A program made the position numbers and the translations under genes. Below are positions 43,594-54,560 of a stretch of 64,000 bases of DNA, in pieces (positions within the stretch are counted from its first letter, which is position 1; each line of letters opens with the position of its first letter). The DNA is taken from the NCBI RefSeq assembly GCF_037975245.1, contig NC_092577.1, forward strand, positions 10,449,513 to 10,513,512. The letters are read 5' to 3'. Source of the stretch: Apostichopus japonicus. Taxonomy: Eukaryota; Echinodermata; Holothuroidea; Aspidochirotida; Stichopodidae. Under the pieces are notes generated by a model. It was not told the DNA's origin. It did no database searches and worked only from the letters and a program-made list of their open reading frames with translations.

Positions 43594-44505
43594 CTATTTT
43601 TGTCCGTATGGTGAACTACAATATACAGTAACAACTGATACTATTGAGTTTGCGATTTTGTGTGTGTGCTTTTTGGACAAATCGAAAGCGGTATATAAAT
43701 AGATACCATATAGATATGATACCATACCTCGATATATTTTGGTTTTTATAAGCTTACTTATTGAATGAGGTCTCTTCGAGTTCTGAATAGGCGTCATCAA
43801 CCACGGCTGTATTTGATAAATATAGTCCCCAAGAAGTATCCCTTGAAGTTGGTGGTCCTCAAACTGTCTCCCAACAAGGCTTTCACATAATATCCTACTG
43901 TCATGGCCATCGTGCTACAACATTGATGATTTTGTATTTTGCACTACAAATTAACTGTACATTGATTGCATGTCTACCTGTACAGCTAACAAATACATAC
44001 TCATCCGGCCCATAGTTACTACCGTGGATTCCAGTCAATGTCCTATATACTGTACCCACAACCTGTGGAAATCCTGCTACCAAAAAATAAATCTCTCGAG
44101 CCTTGGTCACAGAGGCTGGAGTGGTTAGGAACTGAATTTCATCATTTCGGATTTGAACCAATGCTCTTGTAACCCTCCTCAATGCCCGTGAGGCAGATGA
44201 CTTGCTGCATCCGTGTAAAGAGGCACACCCTGCTAAGGCACTTTTTGATCGTAATTCATGAAATCTTAGTGCATTGATAACCTGCAAACTGGCCGACAGA
44301 GCCCTACTTCTGTTGGTGGGATGTTCTAACTTGGCCAAACTCATACAGCCTAGCCTAGTAAACCTTTATCTTTGGTATCATTGTAAAGTTCAAAAGGCTG
44401 CCGTCTGTCTCTAAAAATTCTCTCTCTTGGTAGAATTCGACGATAAATTCGACGATTACGTTGTTGACCAGCTTGCTGATACAAATATAACGCCATTTGT
44501 GCACA
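43594..44505 (-). pseudogene. HARBI1-type DDE nuclease of Harbinger copy 2
   Basis: Read from 44505 downwards: MALYLYQQAGQQRNRR, then RERIFRDRRQPFELY (the HARBI1 N-terminal signature), a stop near 44350, ALRFHELRSKSALAG, CSKSSASRALRRVTRALV (helix-turn-helix) and FPQVVGTVYRTLTGIH. Next come GRHAINVQLICSA and KIINVVARWP; a stop at 43901 follows, and in another frame GILLGDY and WLMTPIQNS. The family catalyses cut-and-paste transposition with a DDE triad. The first acidic residue, expected in GAIDGT, reads Y here (GTVYRT), so besides the stops the active site is lost. Confidence 0.88.
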
Positions 44506-44754
44506 AGTATATAAAATTTACATTTTATTACATCTACATGTAGACAGTAAGAAGCTAAACAAATTGTATATCAATTGCTTACCATAGCAAAGTATCATAC
44601 TTACGATTGATCTGGATCACTACTTAAAGTTACGCATGATCGGATCGAACTTACGCTTCATATCAAGCGTAAGTTTCTTTGTGGAACGGAGATAAGTTTG
44701 ATATCAAACTTACGCTCGATCAGCTGACTTACGCACGATCGATCAAACTTAAGA

Positions 44755-46800
44755 TCAAGCGTAACTCTTTGTGGAACGGGGCCCTGATATTTCGGCTCGC
44801 CATAACATGTAGATATAATCGCTCTTGTCGGTACACACATTAAAAGGAACCCAGTCAGCTTCATCTAAATCTGGTTTTGTGAATTCATATCTCATCTTAC
44901 TCTCTGATCCATCGATGTCGACTGCAAACGCTCTCTTACCGTAATAGTCACAGATCAGGAAACTTTGACCTTGTATAGTGATATCAGAAGATGCAGTGAA
45001 TACATCTGGAAGAGTCGTCGTGTGACTGTAATTCAACTGACCATCAAATACATATAAATGTCTGCTGTTGGTACCTACTACGATTTTATCTTTGACAGAG
45101 TCACTTGCTACACAGAACACCTCCCGACGTTGTGGCCAACTGCTGATGACGTCACTTATTTTCTGACTGTGGTATGAACCATTACGAACATCGTAAATCC
45201 CGATTTCATCAGGAATGCAAACTGTTACAACTTTGAACTTTGATAAAGGACAGCAGAAACGACACAGAGTAAATCCCAGTTCTCTTTCCATCTGATCCTG
45301 TCGTAGTATTTTCCCTTTTCTGTTGATAACAGAAATGTGTGAGTATTCTTCAGGTTCACAGGCACCAGTGATAACGATGTTGCCATCCCCACTGCAAGCC
45401 ATACCATTTATCCACCATCCGTTATCCCTGAATCCATTTATATCAACAACAGACTCTTCGTTATCAGCAATTATCACGTTATCAGGGATAACTTTTGTAA
45501 TATCACAAACACTAAAGTCAGATAAAGATTCTAACTGTGGATATTCCTTCTTCATTTCTTCTATCAGAGGTTCACAGGCTGCTCTAATATCAGGGATACA
45601 CTGAGAGTATGTCCACTCGTCCTTAGAAGCAAAGATAGATGAAGTCGTTGCTGTGAAGTTCTGGTAACGGTTTATAATCTTGTCACAATAATCTGACATT
45701 TCCATTAGTTGGTTGTTATACTCTTTCCTACGTTTTTCTTTGATTGTTGTCAAATTTCTTAAATTTTCAGCTAATTGTTTGAGCTTTCTGTGCAGTTCAC
45801 TATCAATTTCGTCGCATTTTACGTTAAACTTTCCACATTCGTCATCGTATCTGCTCTTAGTAGTTTTCCTAATTTCACGATATTTCTCTTTCAACTTGTT
45901 TAATTCTTCATTATAATTTAAATCGATTAGCTTGTTTTCCTCTTTTCTGTTGTATTCTATGTCCTTTAAGCCTTGTTCACGCTCAGCAGAACTTTTTCCC
46001 ATTTCATGTTGGACTTTGCTAACCTGTTTATCGTACTGATGTTGCAATGTATTTGTCATTTTCTGGTCATTTTCATTAAGCATTTTTGATGTACTATCAA
46101 TCTGCTGTGGTAAGCTTAATAACTTACTTTTGTATTGATCTATTTCAGCAAGTTTTGACTCCAGCAATTTTCTTTCACTCTCTGCTAGTTCAGTGACGTC
46201 ATGTAGTTTATGGCCTTTGTGCTTACCGTAGGTACATGCGATACAAACAGGTACATTTCCGCAAGTACAACAGCACAACATGGCTGCATGTTTGACATGT
46301 GTTTGACACCTGGGATCTTCAGATATTGCCGACAATTTCTCCAGTGTTAAGTTCTTTGATTCAATGTGATCCAATTTCAGACTGTGTGGTATGTGTTCCT
46401 TGAACATTTTATTGCTGACGTGAACAATGTAACATTGATCACATAAAAAATCTTCGCACTTAAAGCAGTATGCTGAAACTGTCGTACTCTTTGAACAACT
46501 GACACACTTTTTCAAGTCTTTATTTTCGTATGAATTTTGTAGTTGTATAAACTCAAGCATACTTTTCATATGAAAATCAGTCTTGAATCCAAGCTCTCCA
46601 TTTGTTGGTACCAAGCATTCATGTTTACACATTGGACATTTAAATGTCCCATCGTGGCTTGCTCGAACGATCTCTTTCAAACAGTTCCTGCAGTATCGGT
46701 GAAGACACGGTAACAGCTTTGGTTCTGTGAAGTGATCCAAGCAAACAGGGCACATGAAAAAACTCTCGGTCAAGTCCTTCAGAAGAGTTAATGAAGCCAT
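44755..46800 (-). CDS. TRIM-family RING/B-box E3 ligase, copy A, truncated by a transposon
   Basis: A 681-codon single-exon frame. A C3HC4 RING (C17, C20, C32, H34, C37, C40, C55, C58) is followed by two B-boxes (about 97-140 and 163-201), a coiled coil (about 205-395) and a C-terminal propeller-like region. It is closest to the TRIM56/45 type and presumably a cytoplasmic ubiquitin ligase. Residues 1-673 match copy B. Then Harbinger copy 2 cuts in after ...AEISG, and eight residues from its terminal repeat (PRSTKSYA) precede a TGA. The lost 58 residues, probably the last propeller strands, survive at 40144-40324. The rest of the frame is intact, so a shortened protein may still be made. An acceptor-like site at 46828 suggests a 5' UTR intron. 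Confidence 0.93.
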   Translation of the reverse strand: MASLTLLKDLTESFFMCPVCLDHFTEPKLLPCLHRYCRNCLKEIVRASHDGTFKCPMCKHECLVPTNGELGFKTDFHMKSMLEFIQLQNSYENKDLKKCVSCSKSTTVSAYCFKCEDFLCDQCYIVHVSNKMFKEHIPHSLKLDHIESKNLTLEKLSAISEDPRCQTHVKHAAMLCCCTCGNVPVCIACTYGKHKGHKLHDVTELAESERKLLESKLAEIDQYKSKLLSLPQQIDSTSKMLNENDQKMTNTLQHQYDKQVSKVQHEMGKSSAEREQGLKDIEYNRKEENKLIDLNYNEELNKLKEKYREIRKTTKSRYDDECGKFNVKCDEIDSELHRKLKQLAENLRNLTTIKEKRRKEYNNQLMEMSDYCDKIINRYQNFTATTSSIFASKDEWTYSQCIPDIRAACEPLIEEMKKEYPQLESLSDFSVCDITKVIPDNVIIADNEESVVDINGFRDNGWWINGMACSGDGNIVITGACEPEEYSHISVINRKGKILRQDQMERELGFTLCRFCCPLSKFKVVTVCIPDEIGIYDVRNGSYHSQKISDVISSWPQRREVFCVASDSVKDKIVVGTNSRHLYVFDGQLNYSHTTTLPDVFTASSDITIQGQSFLICDYYGKRAFAVDIDGSESKMRYEFTKPDLDEADWVPFNVCTDKSDYIYMLWRAEISGPRSTKSYA

Positions 46801-46826
46801 TTTAGTGGAATTCGTTATTTCGTTAA

Positions 46827-46850
46827 CCTAGATGTAGAAAGTAAATGACA
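46827..46850 (-). promoter_or_regulatory. Probable 5' UTR splice acceptor of TRIM copy A
   Basis: The minus strand reads CATTTACTTTCTACATCTAG and then GTTAACG, 27 bases before the ATG. Copy B has the equivalent site at 58382, which supports a non-coding first exon further upstream. The first exon is not located. Confidence 0.55.
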
Positions 46851-49024
46851 AAACACGCACATTGTAAACAGTTTGCTGTAAAATTATTTCATCCTTAAAA
46901 TTTGTATTTTAGTTCAGGAACCATCATGAAACTTTAGAATGAACTTTGACTTGCAAAGTTTATGGTCAGAAAGAGGATCTGACATTTGTAAGTTATCTGC
47001 CTCATTTTTCTTCTTTAGACAAATTATAGTGAACCGCCGGCTTCTTACAATATTGAAATTATAAAAACTTTAGGCTACAAGAAATACATAATAAATACAT
47101 AATTAGAAAACAACCTGTGCGCCACATTAGTATAGCGACGTGATTTCGAGGAGCATCTCCCGATATTATGATATTCTGGTCTCTGTGTGTTTCACTTAAA
47201 GTATGTTATTATATTCCATGAACTTTAACTTGATTTTAGTTAAAGTATCTTAGTTAAAAGTTGATATTTTAAATCAAACTGTTCCATATATTTCTTTTAA
47301 TGGTTTGGTGAAAAATATGAAGAAGGATCATATGGTAAGCATCATTTTGATTTGATTGTGAATTTGACTCCTATTTTTATCTGTAGTTTATATTTTATTT
47401 TGTACCTAAAGAGAACTTGAGGCAAACAGGTGTAGTATAACAGAATTCACACTGATGAAGTTTTCCACATTTCAATATATCGATAATACGAATATTAAGG
47501 TAGATTTCAAACCAAATAGCACCGCATCCCTTTTGGTAAATTGGAACCCTATCTAAATCTTAGTTCGTGTTTACAATAAAGTGCTATAAAAATATAATAT
47601 TTTGGGGGGGTCAGGAAAAGGCTTCAATAACGAAAACCTAACTGTACAAACTCGAAAATTCTGTAGGAGTCCAAATTTCACCATGATGCTAAACATATTT
47701 CCTTCTTCCATCAAAGGTAACGTTACCCTTGAACTATCATGTTCATTAAATAATTTATATTGTCTTGCATGATACAAGTTCTTTATTTTGTTAGCGAATG
47801 CTGAACTATTTTGACAATAACGCAAAATGTAAGGTTTTCTTTAACACAAATGTGTATCCATTTTGGTTTCAAAGATCACAGGCTTGCTTTATAAGTAGTC
47901 CATAATCTATTATCCATACAGTTGTCACCCTCTGAGCGTTTGCCAACTTGTTGTTGGACAGAGCAACTAATTCAAAATAAACATCTTCATCAAATTTCAA
48001 TGGGTATTTTCCTATTATGTTACGGTAACTATCATTCCTTTGAAGCGAATTCTATATTTAAACTTAACATAAATATTAAACTTACATATAGATATTGTCA
48101 ATATTAGATTACACATTTATATGGCTCCAACATCAACACTTTAGTGTCGGTGGATAAACAATTTCATTTTCACATTTATAGTTTACAGACTTCACGGCTC
48201 TACGTATACAAATAGGGCCTATATGTGTTCTTTAGAATGTCATTTTTCTTTCTATTACGTTTAAGAAATAACCAAAAAGAGGTTTATTCTCATAGTAAAT
48301 TGCTGTAGCTACCTGCAGGATTGTACTAAAGGTAAACTACTCATGTACAATATAGCAATAGAAATGCTTGTGTAAGGTTGCTAGTTACAACTGGAAAGTA
48401 CCCTATATGGGTCAGTTTGGCCAGTATGAAGTTCTCGCAATGGAGGCAATCTAACCTTACATTTTACAGCTGTGTTTGTTTACCGCCTGGTAAAAAATCC
48501 CATTAAGCCAAATCAGATATGAATTTTGAGCCGTTTAAGTCGTATGTTATATAAAACGGAAAACCTCTGCTGCAGAAATAATCTATAGTAACTAGTCAAA
48601 ATTCGTTGGAGTGAAAATTATTAAAATCCATCAAGCTATTAAAAGTCGTTTCCTGTAACAAACGTAAGTAGGCCTAGTCTGCAGCAGGTATAGTCCACAG
48701 CGTAGCTAGTCAAAAATCGTGGAATAAAAAATTAGTACTTCAGAAACTGTTTTGAGGCACACTAACTTCAAAGAATGTTCAATCCATATTTTGAAGCCAA
48801 GAATTTACCTGGATTTTACTTTGGATGTATCTCGTAACGGTTGGTTTTGTAACTTCTTTGTCAGGTTTCAGTCACAATGATCAAGTCCCGAGTCATAGCA
48901 GCCCTGGTTAATTCGCTACATTATTCTGTACGTTGCTTGTATCTCAGTGTACTGCTGTCGAATTGTGTCACCGATAGCATACGCACGTACTCCATTATAT
49001 ATAGAGAATATCAAACAGAGGGCG
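46851..49024. other. Upstream region of TRIM copy A
   Basis: No coding sequence recognised. Positions about 46872-47490 have no counterpart in unit B. From about 47491 on the sequence follows unit B closely. The promoter of copy A should lie here or near 49000. Confidence 0.5.
48996..49003 (+). promoter_or_regulatory. TATA-like box, unit A
   Basis: TATATATA, conserved at the matching place in unit B (60010-60017), lies 22 bp before a conserved ATG. It could serve either strand. Confidence 0.35.
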
Positions 49025-49087
49025 ATGTCTCGGCCAATTGAAAGACATCATGCACGTTCGTCTACGTTGGTGTGGAAACAAATCAAG
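49025..49087 (+). CDS. Candidate first exon upstream of TRIM copy A (21 codons)
   Basis: ATG opens MSRPIERHHARSSTLVWKQIK, ending in AAATCAAG/GTACGT, a good splice donor. Unit B has the same exon with a 12-base in-frame difference. The ATG is only 22 bp after the TATA-like box, closer than expected for a translated start, so the exon may instead be a non-coding leader. It points away from the TRIM gene. No downstream exon recognised. Confidence 0.35.
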
Positions 49088-52000
49088 GTACGTGTGTCTT
49101 TGATACATTCAACACAGTTTTCCCTTATTTTACATTCTATATACTAAGGTCTCAAAGGTCCCTGGGAAATTATTTACAAATTTTAATTACTCAAAATCCA
49201 GTCACTTTTGGCAATAGGAACTTATGCATTGTTGCAAAGGTATTGAAAGAGGTTTCCATTTTTTTGGTTAAATAATATACGGTTAGCAAATATCCAAATG
49301 TGTCATTCAAGATACACTGTAACTTACTTTGCCAATTTGAAATGATTTTGATGAAATGGTGAAGAATTTTGATAGCTTGATGAGTTCAAGAGATGTTATT
49401 TTATAAGTAAAATATTATTTGATGTTTGAATGTGAGGGATTTGACTAATTTTTTGGACGTTTTGTTAAATTTTCATTAGCGAATAATTTTTTTATCGGCT
49501 ACCAAATTTAGGGTTTTAAATCTAGGAAATGGTCTCCATGCTGGTAAAGGGCTCTTCTGGAGTGATAAATAGAGGCTGTTGTGCATCCACATCATCTTTG
49601 AAACCTCAGTCGTTGCTATAACTGGAATAACTGGGTCTCATAAAAGGATGATTAGTATGTGCATAAATTATAACTTTTACAAACAATACCCAAAAATGAG
49701 AAACAAGTTGCTTTGACTTCAGATTTCTTATTCAAACTTTAAAACCAGTTCACCCCCTCCCCCCCCCCCCTCAATCATCTGTACAACCAGGTTGCCAACC
49801 TCCTCCTCCTAATACCCCCGCCTTTCCTTCAATCACATTAATTCCTCCCCATAGCTACATATATGTAAAGTAAAAGCATATGCTTATTGTAAATAGATGT
49901 ATAACCACTAGTCCCAATCAAAGTTACGACAGAAAAGTAGGACAATTTCCAACCAAAATTACCTCTCTGCTGTGCTCTCCACTATGCACCCCTCCAACCC
50001 CTGCACTTTCCAGCTTACCTCCTTGGTGATAGAATTGAGGCTGATTTACAGTATTAAACACAGTCATTGCCTTTATGTAATATAGTAAAAAAAAATGGCT
50101 CCATGATAACGTTCAGGTCAAATGCTGGATATTACAGCTGAACTTATGTGATCGCACAGACGTAAATGTATGTAACAAACTGCGCAAAATATTCAGTTAC
50201 TACATTTATTGAATATTGATTTCGTTACTACTATATTAAGCTAAAATTTGTATACCTCAAATGCATATATAGAGGTCTGCTAGTATCCATTTTCCAGTAA
50301 ATAGAATTATCATCATTTTGTTGAATAAGTATACCTTTCACCTTTATTAATTGCAGAGGTATTAATTACTGTCACTCGTCTCTGTAAATCCAGGAAACAA
50401 ACATTAAAAAGCAGACCCAACCAAATATATCTGTCTTATTCTCCACCGCCTCACCTTAACCCTTTCCTTGTACTAGTGCTTATAATTCGTTAAATCAGTT
50501 TGAGCACTGGTTCAATTTTGATATTCAGGTACTATTATAATGTACTGTGCAATGTCTTGTGGAGCAATAGTCGTAACACTTAGGGTAACATATTCATCAA
50601 TTCACCTTAACCACAAAAGGGGATGAAACACAAATAACAGTGATTACCAGAATATATTCTATTGAAGTTTATTGCTAGGTTCATTTCAAACCGATACCCA
50701 GCTTATTGCTGAAGTATTGAATTAGAATTTATAGTACACTAGCAACCAGTAGTGTGAATAACGATAAATAACACGAGAAATAATGTTTTCATTGACAAAG
50801 TGGTAGCATGTATCTCTACCCATCGAACATACCCAGAGAGGGGAGAGAGTTAAGCTGGCATGGATCAGGCAAACATTTATTGTGATAAGATATATTCACT
50901 GCTGAGGACAATTTAGAACAAATGACAAAGTTAAAAGGCTGGGCTGGGCAGCATGAGGACTTTCAATCTGTTTATAATTTATTTACAAAAACTGTAATGA
51001 CAAGTTTTCTGTTTAAAACAATCATGCAGTTATGATAAGCCTGATTCGATTCCTGCAGATGTGGGTCGAAAGTACAGTGGCTTAATATCATTGATGGTTA
51101 ATATCTTAAGTGTTAACAAAACCGTTAGGATTTAATTTAAGGAAAGGCATGAAATACAGAAAGAAAACGGGGAATAAGTAATTAGTAACAATCAAGTGTA
51201 AGCCATTGAATATATCAAAGAAGCAAATGTTGACACAATAGACTTGAAAATGATGAATCCAAGTTACTTTTAGTCAAATCATCACATCAGTAATTAACAA
51301 CACGTAGACTAATGGTTCTACCATTACTCATAGAATTTAGGATTTATGATATACAGTCCTTATAGAAAGGGATCAGACAATAAATATACCACGTGACTTA
51401 CAGTACACATAATTACCTTTGTTTGGAATCATTGGCTAAAATAAGCGCAGGAGTATTACCACAAGTGCTCACTTTGTATCATTTGCTGGCTATGGTAAAG
51501 TGTTGTATACATCTACGGATGTTTTTTTTTGTATGCCCCAGAAGTATTTTACATGTTCATTACTCTGATAATTCTGACAAATCCTTACTCTGACAATTGT
51601 CGTGTACATAAAAGGCATCGAAAATAGACTAACTATCAGTCAGTAAAGAATTAAATGTTTCAATTGTTGGTGATAATCGCCATCAGTACTAATTTTAAAG
51701 TGTAAATTGAATAGTTACTGACAAACTTTTTCCAAAAGTCCTTTTCCACAAGATATTTCAAGACGTAAAAAAGAATTATCAGAGGCAATAATGTAAACAA
51801 ATGTGATGCCGTATGTGCAACACGAAAGAAGAGTCAAAACCTATTGCTTGTTCTGCTCCAATTTATTATTGGGGTCATAGGCCCATCACTGGATATTAAA
51901 GCCAGTAAAGAATATAAACAACGTTAGAGAGGACGTTAAAGAGGACGGTGGTACAACGGCCACCCCACGGATTCTTTAGCTCTGAGAACTGATATAAAAT

Positions 52001-53015
52001 ATGAAAAGAAATCATAAGTTCAATCAACAGTTAAGATCAAATACCTCCTTACATAATATATAGGTCTATGAAACAACTTTAAAATATCTCATGAATAGTA
52101 AATGGCTATCATACATGGTAATTTAACGCATGAATCACACCTGCAAGGATTAATAAAATAAACACTTTAGAATTAAACAAGTAGTGGAAGTAACACTTAG
52201 GTTATGACACGTCTGCCTCTAGTAACAAATTAAATATAACACAACGTACCTATACAGCTCGATTAACCCTCGACTGATACGAACACTTAATAACTACATC
52301 TCATGACCATAAACTGTGAGTTACCGGTAACTTAATTCGAGGTTTAGGAATCTTAAGATAAACAACTGAAAAATGCAGTTAATTAACCTCCGAGATGTTC
52401 ATTGAGGACATACTATAACATCGTTACATAATTTAAGATATTCAGAATAATATTTAGTACAAGAAATATATACTGAATCAATCATCTCAACGGTGCATGG
52501 GCGCTGCCATTTTGAATACAATATATAATGCATACAATTCTAACGATACACTGGGCCGACATCTTAATAGGTGGCGCTCTTGACCAAGAAATTAGCAAGT
52601 TAGTACTACATAGACAGTGTAAGGCATTTACAAACAGGCCCTCAATACAATACTTTAGACTAAAAGAACTAGCAAACATGCTATAATCATAACATTTCAA
52701 GCACTTACTAAGGAATCTGAGTGGTTTAGAAAACAATCAATTAAGTATTAAATTAAACATAATGCGTACAAACTCTCCGTAAGCGATCGTTTACTATTAA
52801 CCTACAAGCCGATTACACAATACGTATACAACACAATACGTATACAACAGAGAACGTAACGTTGCAAATACTAGCCTAACGAACACACATTTGAATTACA
52901 ATTTGGCTCCATTTCACGTGAGAAAAAAACATTTTTTTACTTAACATCGACATTGGATACGAAGTTAATGTGAATAATTACCTTTACAGCTCTCACATCT
53001 CGAAGTCGATTGTAT

Positions 53016-53203
53016 ATATATATATATAAATGAAAATCGTAATGAGTTGGAAAATCACTGAAGAACAGTGAAAAAACTTCCAGCCTTCACCGGGATTCGA
53101 ACCCGGGCCTCCCGCTTTGTACGCGGACACCCTAACCAACTAGGCTATGGACGCTGATTGTATGTCCAGAGGTTCGAAACCGGTAATGAAGGTCGTAATT
53201 TCA
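53016..53203 (-). repeat. tRNA-derived SINE, copy 1 of a pair
   Basis: On the minus strand TCCATAGCCTAGTTGGTTAG and CCGGGTTCGAATCCCGG form the A-box and B-box of a tRNA-like head with a CCGC...GCGG anticodon stem. The acceptor stem does not pair, and the body continues to a TATATA tail, so this is a SINE and not a working tRNA gene. Confidence 0.85.
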
Positions 53204-53397
53204 CTGTAGGCGTTTGTCACCTGTATCGAACGATGCAACACTAGTTCTGTTTTCGGTGACATATTTGCCTTACTCTAGAGATCAAACATGATGCTAACCA
53301 ATTCGAAATCATTTGTGATTCCTAAAGCCGGATCTCGAAAGAGATACTTTGAACAGACTTTATGTTAGTGAAATGGAGGTAAACGACAAAGGCCAAT

Positions 53398-53574
53398 GAA
53401 TATATATAAATGAATATCGTAATGAGTTGGAAAATCAGGAACAGTGAAAAAACTTCCAGCCTCCACCGGGATTCGAAGCCGGGCCTCCCGATTTGTACGC
53501 GGACACCCTACCAACTAGGCTATGGACGCTGATTGTATGTCCAGAGGTTCAAAACCGGTAAGGAAGGTCGTAAT
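53398..53574 (-). repeat. tRNA-derived SINE, copy 2 of a pair
   Basis: Nearly the same as 53016-53203 and in the same orientation about 380 bp away, with small deletions (an ACTGA loss in the body and one A in the A-box region). Confidence 0.85.
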
Positions 53575-53669
53575 TGCTCTTAGTCGATAAGCATGAGTGA
53601 ATTTAGAAAGTAAGTAGGGATTAAATTACAATTTCTGCATTGTTCATCTTCAAGGATTCTTATAAGTTA

Positions 53670-53981
53670 GATTATGCCAACAATGTTGTATATAGGATAA
53701 ACTGCCCAGACTGTGATTCCTTTTAAGTCGGAGAAACCAATAGACGGCTTAAGGATAGATTCATAGAACATCTGATGAGCTCTTTTGGTGGTCAGAAAGG
53801 CGCTATTAACCTTCATTGTACTGCGCACAAACATAATCTTCCTACTTTTGTTGACCATTGTGTCGCTATTCGTAATGAATCCCAGTGGTTCAGGAGGAAT
53901 ATTAAAGAGAGTCTCCTAATAAAAGACTTAAATGCTGACTTGAATAGAAACGTAGCGAGCTACGGGATGGAGCTATTTTAG
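53670..53981 (+). pseudogene. Penelope-like element, GIY-YIG endonuclease end
   Basis: The frame gives YANNVVYRINCPDCDSF, a stop, then VGETNRRLKDRFIEHLMSSF, a HxxxHNLPTFV segment and ESLLIKDLNADLNRNVASYG with a final stop. VVYRI...VGET is the GIY-YIG core, with the CPxC zinc-like pair typical of Penelope-like retroelements; the tyrosine before VGET is replaced by a stop (TAA). The reverse transcriptase part is missing, so only the 3' end was inserted or kept. CCTGACGATGGAGTGGTGAC at about 54090 is the tail usually found after such frames. Confidence 0.8.
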
Positions 53982-54560
53982 TCCATACTTACTTTGCTGG
54001 TTTGTTTACAAATTCACTCATGCTTATCACTTTTGTCGTCTTCGGATGTATATTAGCCCTTGTATTTAATTGATCTTGTACAATTGCCTGACGATGGAGT
54101 GGTGACCACTCCGAAATATAGCAGTATGTCGTTGTTAAAGATATTCGCTTGTTCATCTTTTATATATAAATAAATAAATATATATATACTGATACTGAAA
54201 CTGATAGTATAGATTTTATACTGAACATTGCTGTCTTTCAAGTGCCAAATGATTTTGCTGAGTGCTGTGTCGCCAGCGTAAAAAAAAATGAAAAAATAAG
54301 AAAATTCTTTTATATTTTATGTGTTGACTCGGTAAATATTTATTGGATAAAGCTGATTAGAAATTAAGAAGTAAGACTTTGTACACTCAAAGAGATTTTA
54401 AATATGATGTAATCTGCGGTTATTTTTAACCTGTCGATTTATGGTCTAATGGACTATTCCAATAATTAATTAATAATTATTAATCTGGATAATTGGATTG
54501 GATAATTTTTTTAATTGGATAATTGGAACACTTTACACTGCCGTGCTTTGAGATTAATGA

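Larger units (their letters stand above)
40326..44783. mobile_element. Harbinger-type DNA transposon, copy 2, inside TRIM copy A
   Basis: The 4458-bp insert has ends GGCCCCGTTCCACAAAG in inverted orientation, then subterminal AAACTTACGC and GATCAAACTTA palindromes. CAG (40323-40325) and CTG (44784-44786) flank it. The equivalent TRIM sequence in unit B reads ACATGTCCTGATATTTC, giving the empty site. It carries a Myb/SANT-like gene on the plus strand and a HARBI1 nuclease on the minus strand, converging, which is the usual two-gene Harbinger layout. Both genes have defects, so it is not autonomous, but the intact flanking TRIM sequence points to a fairly recent insertion. Confidence 0.93.
38533..50027. 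repeat. Direct duplication, unit A
   Basis: Collinear with unit B (54558-61026), in the same orientation. The match starts at TGACTGTGGAAC and ends at CTTACCTCCTTGGT. Unit A is longer because of Harbinger copy 2 (4.46 kb) and an extra 0.6 kb at about 46872-47490. Flanking DNA on both sides of each TRIM gene is included: about 1.6 kb downstream and 3 kb upstream. Confidence 0.92.
49280..54557. other. Unit A end and the interval between the duplicated units
   Basis: Up to 50027 this is duplicated sequence with no gene. From 50028 to 54557 it is single-copy here: AT-rich and gene-free apart from a SINE pair (53016-53574) and a Penelope-like fragment (53670-53981). Confidence 0.5.

Noticed and set aside
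40326-44783. Harbinger copy 2 acting as a spliced-out intron that restores TRIM copy A
   Set aside because: The termini lack GT...AG at the junctions in the TRIM orientation, and I see no donor just before 44783 that would keep the frame.
45225-45916. Plus- and minus-strand frames overlapping the TRIM genes (also 56779-57467)
   Set aside because: Shadows of the TRIM coding sequence in other frames; they change between copies A and B while the TRIM frame is kept.
53085-53157. A functional tRNA gene
   Set aside because: The A- and B-box and the anticodon stem are good, but the acceptor stem does not pair, and an identical unit with a body and TATATA tail recurs 380 bp away, so it is a SINE.
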